From the IMG/VR virus record IMGVR_UViG_3300021957_003133, positions 1 to 64,000 of that record: a stretch of DNA of 64,000 bases, one strand, 5' to 3'. Below the pieces are notes generated by a model, which had not been told where the DNA came from, did not search any database, and worked only from the letters and a program-made list of their open reading frames with translations. Source of the stretch: a virus. Every line of letters starts with the position of its first letter. The stretch's first letter is position 1. Shown piece after piece: positions 8,358 to 15,639 of the stretch. Position numbers and translations under genes: made by a program.

Positions 8358-8999
8358 CTATTTAATTTTCAAATCTTTGATTAGTCTAGTTACAGACTGT
8401 TTCAAATATTTTTGTACTCTTTGATCTGCACTGGCCTCACGTGCCATTTCGAATACCTGTTGGCCACCTTTCATATTCATCAGTCCTTCGTAAATCGCTG
8501 TTGGATATGCATTAGGTGCACTAGGTTGTGCAACTACATCGACTGTGACTATTTCGAAGTCACTTACTTTGCCGTCTCCCTCGTTAACGTTTCCGCTACC
8601 ACGAGATGAAACACCAAGTTTAACCCCTGATCCCAACATGGTCTCAACTAACTGACCCATTGGAGTAGGGAGAATTTTTAATTTACCAAAGCCATTAGGT
8701 TCGTCCATCCACATATTTTCAATCATATGTGACACACGGTCTAAATTAATTTTCAAATCATCAGGGTGATCTACTTCGCCTAAGACGCTATAGCCACCCT
8801 TGATTTGTTCATTTAATGTAGAAACGGCTGTTTCAATCTCTGTTATAGGATATACACGTTCATTGTGATTTTTTACACCACCCTGAATGAATACTCCTTT
8901 CATATATAAGTCCTTACCACTACCGTCTTTCTTGTCTTCAGATAGGACTTCCATCCCAGCTTGGGTAAATGTTAAGTGCTCTTTAAGATATGTAGCCAT
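8358..8999 (-). CDS. gp21: Prohead core protease gp21
   Basis: This 213-residue protein is the serine protease that processes the prohead scaffold and capsid. The expected motifs are visible: GEVDHPD with His78 near residues 74-80, and GVSSRGSG with Ser131/132, followed by FEIVTVDVVAQPSAPNA, which is the conserved strand and loop of the HK97/T4 prohead protease fold. KNHNERVYP near 43-51 is a further family hallmark. Length equals T4 gp21. The start follows AGGAAA. The gene lies between the acidic core protein and gp22, as in T4-like genomes. Activity is expected to be limited to the assembling prohead, with self-cleavage near the end of maturation. Confidence 0.95.
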   Translation of the reverse strand: MATYLKEHLTFTQAGMEVLSEDKKDGSGKDLYMKGVFIQGGVKNHNERVYPITEIETAVSTLNEQIKGGYSVLGEVDHPDDLKINLDRVSHMIENMWMDEPNGFGKLKILPTPMGQLVETMLGSGVKLGVSSRGSGNVNEGDGKVSDFEIVTVDVVAQPSAPNAYPTAIYEGLMNMKGGQQVFEMAREASADQRVQKYLKQSVTRLIKDLKIK

Positions 9000-9012
9000 T
9001 GTTATTTCCTAA

Positions 9013-9864
9013 TTAACCGTCAATTGGTGAATCTGTATCTGTACCTGCCGCTTGCTTGTTATCTGCTTTTTCTTTCTTACTAAAAGCTTTACCTGCTTTA
9101 GCGCCTGGCTTGTTTAATGGATCTTTAACTAAATCGCCTTTTGGTTGAGGTGCTTTAGCTGGTTTAGTACCGTCTGGGTTACTTTCACCACCTAAGTCCA
9201 TGTTTACTGCTGTACCGCCCATGTCGTTTTTGCCTGCCACTGGTGATTTAGTATCTGCACCTTGGCCGTCAGTTACAGGAGCTGGAGCTTTTTCAACATA
9301 CTCTTTAACAACTTCTGCTTCTTCTTCAACAACTTCTTCAGCAACTTCTTCAGCATCTTCTTCAACAGTTTCTTCTTTAGCTTCTTCAACTGCTTCTTCT
9401 TCAGAATCTGTAGCTTCTGCCATTGCCATTTCTTCAGCATCAACTGCTACTTCAGCTTCAGGCTCAGCATCTTCACCTGCCATTAGTGCATCAAATTCTG
9501 CTTTTAATTCGTCAAGTGCATCTTCAAGATCTTCAACACGGTCTTCTACATCTTCTTCTTCAGTTGGTGCTTCATCAGCATCAACTTCCATGTCCATTTC
9601 TTCTTCAGCGTCATGATCTTCAGCGTCATGATCTTCTTCGTGTTCTTCTTCTGAAATACCTTCATCTTCTGTGCTGATTTCGTCTACTAAGTCGGCTACT
9701 TCTTCAGTAGATTCTTCAGTAGCTACTTCGTTTAGATCTGCATCGTCGATTAAGTTTTCATATATATCGCGTGATTTTTCAACAACGATATCGTGGAATA
9801 ATTCTCGAGCTTTTGCGTCTTCATCATTAATGATGTGCTCAATAAGTTGTTCATACTTGTTCAT
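9013..9864 (-). CDS. Acidic prohead core protein, gp67/gp68-like
   Basis: The 283-residue protein begins MNKYEQLIEHIINDEDAKARELFHDIV, resembling the short N-terminal helix of T4 internal core proteins (LIEAIxxxDxxxARxLF type). Residues about 50-190 are an extreme run of Glu/Asp (EEHEEDHDAEDHDAEEEMD and similar), and the C-terminal 80 residues are Pro/Lys/Gly-rich (VKDPLNKPGAKAGKAFSKKEK). T4 gp67 has the same plan of short helix plus acidic tail but is far shorter. It lies where T4 has genes 67/68, between gp20 and gp21, and probably fills the prohead core before proteolysis. AAGGAG precedes the ATG. The exact equivalence is inferred. Confidence 0.72.
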   Translation of the reverse strand: MNKYEQLIEHIINDEDAKARELFHDIVVEKSRDIYENLIDDADLNEVATEESTEEVADLVDEISTEDEGISEEEHEEDHDAEDHDAEEEMDMEVDADEAPTEEEDVEDRVEDLEDALDELKAEFDALMAGEDAEPEAEVAVDAEEMAMAEATDSEEEAVEEAKEETVEEDAEEVAEEVVEEEAEVVKEYVEKAPAPVTDGQGADTKSPVAGKNDMGGTAVNMDLGGESNPDGTKPAKAPQPKGDLVKDPLNKPGAKAGKAFSKKEKADNKQAAGTDTDSPIDG

Positions 9865-10002
9865 TACGGTGAACTCCTTTTAAAAATAAAAATTTAAATC
9901 TTTGAAATCAAAATGTCTCATTTGTTCGTTATGTAATGTATTTAACGATTTATTTGGTTTTATAGGTTAAATGCGTTGTTTTTGATTGTTTTTGAAGGAT
10001 AA

Positions 10003-10227
10003 TTACAGCGAGGTTGCGTCTGATACTGGTGCTTTGTACTGATTACGCACTGTGTCTAACTTTTGTTCGTGTTCTAGTTTACGTACATCATTCATTATAC
10101 GTAGTCGATTTAACTGTTTTAATGTTAATTTAGTTTTACGTAGGTCATGGAGTTTGGCCACGGAGTTGTCGTCTTTTTCCGTTTCATAACCATGTGGTGC
10201 TGTTTCAAAAAATTCTAGTATGTTCAT
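10003..10227 (-). CDS. Small charged protein between portal and core genes
   Basis: From the ATG at 10227 the product has 74 residues, starting MNILEFFETAPHGYETEKDD, followed by a basic helical segment (LRKTKLTLKQLNRLRIMNDVRKLEHEQKL). A TTG five codons upstream at 10242 would also be in frame and sits 3 nt after the portal stop; I prefer the ATG because the sequence before it (VNTL) is short and the MNILEFF start looks like the true N-terminus of such proteins in related phages. Its position beside gp20 and the acidic core gene suggests a prohead core role comparable to T4 gp67, but homology is not clear to me. Confidence 0.65.
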   Translation of the reverse strand: MNILEFFETAPHGYETEKDDNSVAKLHDLRKTKLTLKQLNRLRIMNDVRKLEHEQKLDTVRNQYKAPVSDATSL

Positions 10228-10244
10228 AAGTGTATTTACCAATC

Positions 10245-11957
10245 TTATAAATTTAGATCACCACCAGGTGCTTCTGGCCCACTGCCTGTTGTTTCAGGCC
10301 CGCCTAAATCTGTAGGTTCTCCTGTGGGTGCTTCTGTGGGTGCTAGATCATCTAAGTCTGATTGCAGTCCAGCAGTTGTTACACCTACTGATCGTAGTCC
10401 GGCTTCTGGTGCTGATGATGCTTCTCCACTTTCGTTTTCTTCATTCCACATTTCTTCATTCTCTTGCATTTCTTCTTCACTAAGATCTAGATAGCGTTTA
10501 AGTAGGAAACGTTTTGAAAGATACGGTGTTTGTTCTAACTGAGTAAATGCTTGTATGCGAACAGAATCAACTTCTGCTTGTCTATATTTGGCAAAGTTTT
10601 GTGGTTCATTGAAACGAAGCTCAAACACAGAACCGTCAATGTTAACTCCTCTCCATCTCATAAACATTTTAAATTCATGATCTAGTGTGCCTGCTATTAA
10701 ACTTTGTAAGCGTTTACAGTATTGGTTAAATCTCCATTCTTGGATTAATGCTGTAGTAGCACGACCGTCGTTGTATTGTGCGTTACTTTCATCAGGACCT
10801 GTTGGCAAATATGAACTAGGTACTCGAAGTCCACGTGCCAATTTGTTGTTAAAGTATCTAAGATCATCAATCTCTCCTAGATTCTGCCCACCTGGTAGTG
10901 TAGTAACATCACTGCCTCTACCGTCTGCTGTTACTGGGAAGAAGTAGTCTTCGTTTGTACTCAATGGGTTGTACGTAGCATCTTGCATGTTTTGCCCACC
11001 ACCCGTCTGCGTTGGTATGCGTCTTTGGTGTATTTCGTTTTTAATACGATCAACAAAAGCCATTGCCATATGACTTGGCATGTTACCTACGTCAATTTTG
11101 AACACTCTACGCTCTGGTGCACGCTGTATTCTGTATATAAGTATTGCGTCTTCTAACAGTTGTTTTTGTTTGAATATCTTAAACACTGACTCTAATATAC
11201 TGTTACCGAAAGGCCAATTAAGATCCAATCCTTCTGTTAAACTTAGATGTACCACATGCTCTGCATTAATAGGTGCTTCATTTTGTGCATGTGCGAATCT
11301 ACTACCACCTTCATATGGTGTGTTTGCTTGTGTGTAGGCTCCGTTTGGGCCTCCTACTTGGGGAGCGTTTAGATATGTATCACTAGATGCAACTGATGTA
11401 GCTGTTAGATTTTTAAAGTTAATGTTAAGATCTTTAATTAGATATTGTTCTGGTTCTTTGCCTTCGCTTTCGTTAACAATGACTTTAACTACTTTGTGCA
11501 TTTCTGTCCAATAAAGTTCAAATGTTTCTGGATCACGTAGAAATACCTGATCTCCATATTTTAAAACATTACGAACTAATTTAAATAGTCTCTTATTCAG
11601 CTTGTTAAGACTACACCATTGATTCAATTGATCTTTAAGGATTTTAATTTCGTTGTCTGTTGGCTTTTCTTTGAAGAATAAATCAAACCCAGTACCGTTT
11701 TCGATATTGTCCTGAGTCATGAATTCAGCTAGTATGTCTAAGGCCGCATTGATTTCTGAATCCTGATCCATTTGTTCGTATTGGTTGTATCTCTCTGTTC
11801 TGTTAGGATGTCCAATATAAACTTCTGGAAGTTTACTAGCAAAATTACGATACCCTGGATCAACGGAGTTACTACTGCTACCGCCACCACCTAATGGGCT
11901 CATTAGTCCGCCAGCTTCTGGATTTGCTGATTTGAAATACTTTTTCCAACCTGCCAT
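10245..11957 (-). CDS. gp20: Portal vertex protein gp20
   Basis: The protein (570 residues) forms the dodecameric portal through which DNA is packaged and to which the tail joins. Family hallmarks are clear: DLFFKEKPTDNEIKILK near residue 90, KLNKRLFKLVRNVLKYGDQV, APERRVFKIDVGNMP, and the long conserved block around STNEDYFFPVTADGRGSDV, TLPGGQNLGEIDDLRYF and LRVPSSYLP. This is the region used for gp20 surveys of marine myoviruses. The C-terminus is a Gly/Pro/Glu-rich tail. The N-terminus carries a glycine stretch (SPLGGGGSSS). A GATAAATA motif lies about 30 nt upstream, so it heads the portal-to-capsid late unit. Length is slightly greater than T4 gp20 (524). Confidence 0.97.
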   Translation of the reverse strand: MAGWKKYFKSANPEAGGLMSPLGGGGSSSNSVDPGYRNFASKLPEVYIGHPNRTERYNQYEQMDQDSEINAALDILAEFMTQDNIENGTGFDLFFKEKPTDNEIKILKDQLNQWCSLNKLNKRLFKLVRNVLKYGDQVFLRDPETFELYWTEMHKVVKVIVNESEGKEPEQYLIKDLNINFKNLTATSVASSDTYLNAPQVGGPNGAYTQANTPYEGGSRFAHAQNEAPINAEHVVHLSLTEGLDLNWPFGNSILESVFKIFKQKQLLEDAILIYRIQRAPERRVFKIDVGNMPSHMAMAFVDRIKNEIHQRRIPTQTGGGQNMQDATYNPLSTNEDYFFPVTADGRGSDVTTLPGGQNLGEIDDLRYFNNKLARGLRVPSSYLPTGPDESNAQYNDGRATTALIQEWRFNQYCKRLQSLIAGTLDHEFKMFMRWRGVNIDGSVFELRFNEPQNFAKYRQAEVDSVRIQAFTQLEQTPYLSKRFLLKRYLDLSEEEMQENEEMWNEENESGEASSAPEAGLRSVGVTTAGLQSDLDDLAPTEAPTGEPTDLGGPETTGSGPEAPGGDLNL

Positions 11958-11986
11958 AATATGTTCTCTTTAACTATAGTTTGCAG

Positions 11987-11994
11987 TATTTATC
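11987..11994 (-). promoter_or_regulatory. Late promoter motif GATAAATA before gp20
   Basis: The minus strand reads GATAAATA between the stop of the tape-measure gene (11998) and the gp20 ATG (11957). The leader is about 25 nt and holds AAGAGAA as a weak ribosome site. Confidence 0.6.
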
Positions 11995-11997
11995 AGG

Positions 11998-14007
11998 CTA
12001 GTAACTGTTCTGTGCTATTTGTGATGTTAGATTGTTGTTCTTCTGTAGAGTACGCAGTACTTCACTCATCACAGCTGTCTGTTGATTCAGTGATGCTGTG
12101 ATACTACTGCTATCTAGACTTACAGGAATTGTCTTGTTGTCGGGTAGTGGAACTACTGCTTCTGTACCGTGTAGTACTTCAGTATAGCCACTTACAGGTC
12201 CTGTACTGATGCCGCCTGTTTTCAATCCGAGCTGACCGTCGGTAACTCCTTGGGCTAACCCGGCTTGGCCGATGCTCGGTTGGAGTGGACCTGTAAAGCC
12301 GCCTGTACCTTGGATCTCAGCTCGGAAGTTTTTAACTACTTGGCTTGCGGCTTCAAGACCTATACCAGCAATAGTGGCATACATTTTTAGTAGTGGTGTT
12401 AGTAAGGCTTCAAAACTGATTGCTAATTCTTGAGCCGCGGATGTGGCCTTAACCATTCCTGTAGTTAATGGATCTGTTGTGTCTTTAAGTGCTTTTACAG
12501 AGTTCTTTGCTGTTTCGACAGCTTCTTTTGTAAATTTAATAGATTGGTTATAGGCATCTAACCCAGCCTGTGCTACAGTGTTCAATGATGAATCACCTGT
12601 TGCAAAGCCTGCAACAAACAATGCTTGGTTTTTCCTAAAAGCGTCAACCATTGCTTGTGAATACTGTGCATTAGCATCTGCCACTGCTGTAGCATCAAAT
12701 GTTTCAGAAAGAAACTTACCATAAAGCAATCTACCTTTTTCTGCGGCCGCGGCATTTGTTGCTTCGTATATTGCCGCATCCTTGTTTATTACAGCTCCAT
12801 TGAATATCACCCTATCTCTAAATGCTTTTTGCTCTATCGCAGTCATCTGAGCCATAGCGGCATCAATTTGAGCGGCTTGTTCTGGACCCATTTTGGCTAG
12901 TTCATTTTGGAATGCCGCGATCTGATTTTGTTCTTGCACCTGTTTAGTTTTGGCTTTAGCATCCTCACCTGTTAGTGCGGCCACTAGTCTCATATTTTCT
13001 GCAAGTTTTTGTGTTTCAGTAGCTAGCACAGCTGGGTTAACTGATTGTGCTGTTCTTCGTATATTGCCCATAACTGTAGCAGTTATTTCTGCTTGCTCTT
13101 CAAACCCATATCCTAGATTCAGTAGTTGTGTTCTTATTCTACCATTGTTTTGATCAAATATTCGTCCAGTGTCACCAACCATACGAGCACCTTCAGCTAC
13201 ACCCATTCCACTCAATGCAAGGTCTTGAGACTGTTGACTTATTACTTTAGAAAACTGTTGTAATGTTAACCCAGCACCCACACTAGCTTCACGCATGGCT
13301 GTTAGTCCACCTGCAAACACAGCACCGTTGCCAACAATGGTATTAAAGGCGTTATTTGTTTTTTCTAATTCTTTGCTGAGGATGTCGACCCCAAATTGCA
13401 TTAGTTTTTTAGCTTGATCAGCAGTATAAGTTATTCCTGCACCGATACCACTAGCAATTCCACCGATACCAGATACTAATGGATTTAAATTGTTTGATAG
13501 GGACTCGCCAAATTTTCCTACCATAGCACCAAACACACCAATTGCACCACCAGCAAAATTTATTGCAGTTTTTAACATAGTTGTTGACATAGTAACGCCA
13601 CCAGCACCACGTTGCATATCGTTTGTTAGGTCGCTGATTAATTTAGATGATCCAGTGAGTAGATTTTTAGTGAATAGCCTAGTTGCTTCTACGGTCCGTA
13701 TATTACTTGCTTCTTCAACTAGCTCCTTTCTTTTCTGTAGCAGTTGGTTTCTTTTAGCTTGGTCATTAGCAGTGTTGCCTAACTCGTCAAGAGCATCGTC
13801 AAGATTATCAATTGCACTAACCATTTGGTTGAAGCTAACATTGCCTTGTTTAATATCTTTATTAAACTGTTCTATCGATTTCTTGAAGTTGCCCGTACCT
13901 TTCTTGGCGGCACTAGTAAATACCTGAAGTTCAGAGGTTGCGGTACCAAATCCTTCTTCGAGCTTTTTCAGTCTTTCGATTATGTCCTGGAGATCTTCTT
14001 CGTTCAT
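11998..14007 (-). CDS. Tail tape-measure-like protein
   Basis: The protein has 669 residues. The N-terminus (MNEEDLQDIIERLKKLEEGF) and first 120 residues are coiled-coil-like. The middle holds Gly/Ala/Ile-rich hydrophobic stretches (AINFAGGAIGVFGAMVGKFG, SGIGGIASGIGAGITY near 140-195) typical of tape measures that later contact the host membrane. The C-terminus has GGISTGPVSGYTEVLHGTEAV followed by VPLPDNKTIPV, a segment I associate with the ends of tape-measure proteins (xGPxSGYxxxLHGxEAVVPL). T4's equivalent is gp29 (590 residues). A perfect minus-strand TATAAATA stands about 60 nt upstream. It is transcribed toward gp20, divergently from gp26. Assignment as tape measure is strong by architecture, not by close similarity to T4 gp29. 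Confidence 0.75.
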   Translation of the reverse strand: MNEEDLQDIIERLKKLEEGFGTATSELQVFTSAAKKGTGNFKKSIEQFNKDIKQGNVSFNQMVSAIDNLDDALDELGNTANDQAKRNQLLQKRKELVEEASNIRTVEATRLFTKNLLTGSSKLISDLTNDMQRGAGGVTMSTTMLKTAINFAGGAIGVFGAMVGKFGESLSNNLNPLVSGIGGIASGIGAGITYTADQAKKLMQFGVDILSKELEKTNNAFNTIVGNGAVFAGGLTAMREASVGAGLTLQQFSKVISQQSQDLALSGMGVAEGARMVGDTGRIFDQNNGRIRTQLLNLGYGFEEQAEITATVMGNIRRTAQSVNPAVLATETQKLAENMRLVAALTGEDAKAKTKQVQEQNQIAAFQNELAKMGPEQAAQIDAAMAQMTAIEQKAFRDRVIFNGAVINKDAAIYEATNAAAAEKGRLLYGKFLSETFDATAVADANAQYSQAMVDAFRKNQALFVAGFATGDSSLNTVAQAGLDAYNQSIKFTKEAVETAKNSVKALKDTTDPLTTGMVKATSAAQELAISFEALLTPLLKMYATIAGIGLEAASQVVKNFRAEIQGTGGFTGPLQPSIGQAGLAQGVTDGQLGLKTGGISTGPVSGYTEVLHGTEAVVPLPDNKTIPVSLDSSSITASLNQQTAVMSEVLRTLQKNNNLTSQIAQNSY

Positions 14008-14036
14008 ATATTTTTATTTGCCTGTGTTTTTGGTGC

Positions 14037-14044
14037 TATAAATA
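14037..14044 (+). promoter_or_regulatory. Perfect late promoter TATAAATA (rightward)
   Basis: The plus strand reads TATAAATA exactly, 45 nt upstream of the gp26 ATG at 14090. It forms a divergent pair with the leftward motif at 14070-14077. Confidence 0.75.
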
Positions 14045-14069
14045 GTGTTAAGGACTATTCAATTATATA

Positions 14070-14077
14070 TATTTATA
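14070..14077 (-). promoter_or_regulatory. Perfect late promoter TATAAATA (leftward)
   Basis: The plus strand has TATTTATA, giving TATAAATA on the minus strand, about 62 nt before the ATG of the tape-measure gene at 14007. Its transcript would cross the rightward motif, so the two late units overlap at their 5' ends. Confidence 0.7.
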
Positions 14078-14089
14078 GGATTTTCAACC

Positions 14090-14950
14090 ATGGAACAAAA
14101 CACTCCACAAGTTGCCTCAAGCAATCCGCTATCTAAGCATTTTAGACAGCCTGCGATTTATTTAAAGTTACCCAGTGATGGTAAGTACTGGACTAAAGAC
14201 TCTTTGTCTATACCACCATCTGGCGAAATTGGCATTATGCCAATGACTACCAAAGACGAAATAACTTTAAAAACTCCAGATGCACTGTTAAACGGGCAAG
14301 GAGTAGTTAATGTAATACAGAGCTGTTGCCCGGACATAAAAGATGCTTGGCAAATGCCTAGTATTGATGTTGATGCTACTCTTATCGCAATACGTATAGC
14401 TAGCTACGGTAATCAGATGGATTTCACTTCGCAGTGCCCACATTGTAAAACTGATCAGGATCATGCTATTGATTTAGGAGTTACCTTAGGAACTATTACT
14501 GCTCCTAATTACGAAGTTCCTTTAAAAGTTGACAGTCTAACCATACAATTACACCCACAGCCGTACTTTAGTCTTAATCAAACTAACATGATCGCATTTG
14601 AAGAACAGCAGATAGTTAGGAGTTTAGGTGAAGTAGAAGCTGATCCTATCGAGGCAAAAAAACGCTTTGACGAGCACCTTGCTAAAATAATCGATATGAA
14701 CATCAGCTTGCTAGGTAGTAGTACTAAATCTATCACAACCGAAGATGGTACTGTTGTCACTGATTCAGATCATATCAATGAGTTTTTTGCCAATGCTGAC
14801 ACTAAAGTTATTAAAAAAGTACAAGACTATCTCAAAGAACTCAGTGACATAGCCAACATTAAACCTGTTGGTGTTACATGTACCAACGAAGAATGCAGTA
14901 AAGAGTTTCCTATAAACATCACATTCGACTACGCAAGTTTTTTCGTATAA
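14090..14950 (+). CDS. gp26: Baseplate hub subunit, gp26-like
   Basis: I place the start at the ATG at 14090 (MEQNTPQVASSNPLSKHF), preceded by AGGA at a 9-nt spacing; an ATG at 14045 would add 15 residues but lies at the late promoter itself. The product has 286 residues. It contains FRQPAIYLKLPSDGKYW and MPMTTKDEITLKTPDALLNG, characteristic of the T4 gp26-type baseplate family in marine phages, and two cysteine pairs (CPHC near residue 120 and CTNEEC near 265) that could bind a metal. A helical segment with LGEVEADPIEAKKRFDEHL lies between them. gp26 acts in assembly of the central hub of the baseplate. The gp51-like gene follows after 5 nt, as in other marine T4-like genomes. Confidence 0.85.
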   Translation: MEQNTPQVASSNPLSKHFRQPAIYLKLPSDGKYWTKDSLSIPPSGEIGIMPMTTKDEITLKTPDALLNGQGVVNVIQSCCPDIKDAWQMPSIDVDATLIAIRIASYGNQMDFTSQCPHCKTDQDHAIDLGVTLGTITAPNYEVPLKVDSLTIQLHPQPYFSLNQTNMIAFEEQQIVRSLGEVEADPIEAKKRFDEHLAKIIDMNISLLGSSTKSITTEDGTVVTDSDHINEFFANADTKVIKKVQDYLKELSDIANIKPVGVTCTNEECSKEFPINITFDYASFFV

Positions 14951-14955
14951 GGCTC

Positions 14956-15174
14956 TTGTCTCTAGAACCTTCAGAAGTCGAAGAATTAATCAAAGGCTAT
15001 GAAGATGAGGTAAGAGCCTTAAAAGATGATTCATTAAGGTTAGCATGGTATATGCGAGGAGCTCTTAGCTACGATGAAGCCATGATGCTTGGCTTATCTG
15101 ATAAAGAAATACTGGCCAAGATAATCAAAGATAATATCAAAACAACAGAAGAAACCAAATTACCGTTCTTTTAG
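14956..15174 (+). CDS. gp51: Baseplate hub assembly factor, gp51-like
   Basis: A 72-residue, acidic and helical protein: SLEPSEVEELIKGYEDEV, then LRLAWYMRGALSYDEAM and a C-terminal KLPFF. I associate the W-Y-M-R-G and LPFF features with the small gene after gp26 that is annotated as the gp51 hub assembly catalyst in marine T4-like phages. The start is unusual: the only conventional start codon after the last in-frame stop is a TTG at 14956, 5 nt past the gp26 stop, with AAGG overlapping that stop at an unusually short distance. Translational coupling to gp26 probably compensates. The gene closes this late unit. Confidence 0.62.
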   Translation: MSLEPSEVEELIKGYEDEVRALKDDSLRLAWYMRGALSYDEAMMLGLSDKEILAKIIKDNIKTTEETKLPFF

Positions 15175-15212
15175 AATGTGGCTTTTTCACAACAGGATAT
15201 ATAGTTATGCCA

Positions 15213-15241
15213 TTGACGAATCACTTAAATGGTGTTATTAT
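15213..15241 (+). promoter_or_regulatory. Host-type sigma-70 promoter
   Basis: TTGACG (15213-15218) and TATTAT (15236-15241) are separated by 17 bp; each hexamer is one base off the bacterial consensus. It points to the 76-residue membrane protein gene and would start transcription near 15248. Confidence 0.6.
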
Positions 15242-15266
15242 ATAACAGTAAGACTACCTAAATAGT

Positions 15267-15310
15267 AAGCAGGATTAATTATATGCTTTAACTATTAGTC
15301 TTGCTTTTTT
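15267..15310 (+). terminator. Terminator-like hairpin (possible attenuator) in a gene leader
   Basis: AAGCAGGA (15267-15274) pairs with TCTTGCTT (15299-15306) to give an 8-bp stem with one G-U, a 24-nt loop and a run of six T. It lies between the promoter at 15213 and the gene at 15341, and 92 nt after the gp51-like stop. It could end the gp26-gp51 transcript or attenuate the downstream gene. A second small hairpin, GGGA/TCCC, lies just before the ribosome site. Confidence 0.45.
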
Positions 15311-15340
15311 AATAGGGACAAAATCCCAGGAGGAAGTAAA

Positions 15341-15571
15341 ATGGAAGTATTAAAAAACATTCAGAAATGGAGTTCATCTATAGCTGACGTAGCTGTATCA
15401 CTAATGGCGATGTTTATCGTATTAGAACTACTTGGCGTAGGTAACATACCGTTTTTTCCAGAAGTTAACGTAATTGGTAACGTAACTGGAGTAGTTAAAT
15501 CTTTAGGAGCTGAAGGCTTAGTTGGTTTAATTGCAGTGTGGGTTTTATACACAATTTGGAATAAGAAGTAA
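15341..15571 (+). CDS. Small membrane protein with two transmembrane segments
   Basis: This 76-residue protein has two hydrophobic segments: about residues 13-34 (SIADVAVSLMAMFIVLELLG) and 56-72 (LVGLIAVWVLYTIW), ending in a basic NKK. The linker holds VGNIPFFPEVNVIGNV. The ribosome site is the strongest in the window (AGGAGG at a 7-nt spacing). It has its own sigma-70-type promoter, a structured leader and its own terminator, so it looks like an independently and strongly expressed unit. Two-helix proteins of this size include class II holins, but no lysis gene adjoins it and the family is not known to me, so function is open. A host-membrane role during early infection is equally possible. 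Confidence 0.75.
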   Translation: MEVLKNIQKWSSSIADVAVSLMAMFIVLELLGVGNIPFFPEVNVIGNVTGVVKSLGAEGLVGLIAVWVLYTIWNKK

Positions 15572-15607
15572 GAGAATATCCTTACACCATTTCCACAGAA
15601 TAAGAAG

Positions 15608-15634
15608 AAAGCACCTCAAGGGGTGCTTTTTTTT
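15608..15634 (+). terminator. Rho-independent terminator
   Basis: AAAGCACC (15608-15615) pairs with GGTGCTTT (15622-15629), with a six-base loop and eight T in a row (15627-15634), 37 nt past the stop of the membrane protein gene. Confidence 0.9.
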
Positions 15635-15639
15635 GGATT

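Noticed and set aside
9200-9677. Several plus-strand ORFs rich in Ser, Phe or His/Leu
   Set aside because: They are antisense shadows of the Glu/Asp-rich core protein; GAA/GAG-rich codons give long open frames on the other strand.
15175-15340. CTAAATAG near 15258 as a late promoter
   Set aside because: It lacks the ATAAATA core; the sigma-70-type pair just upstream explains the gene better.
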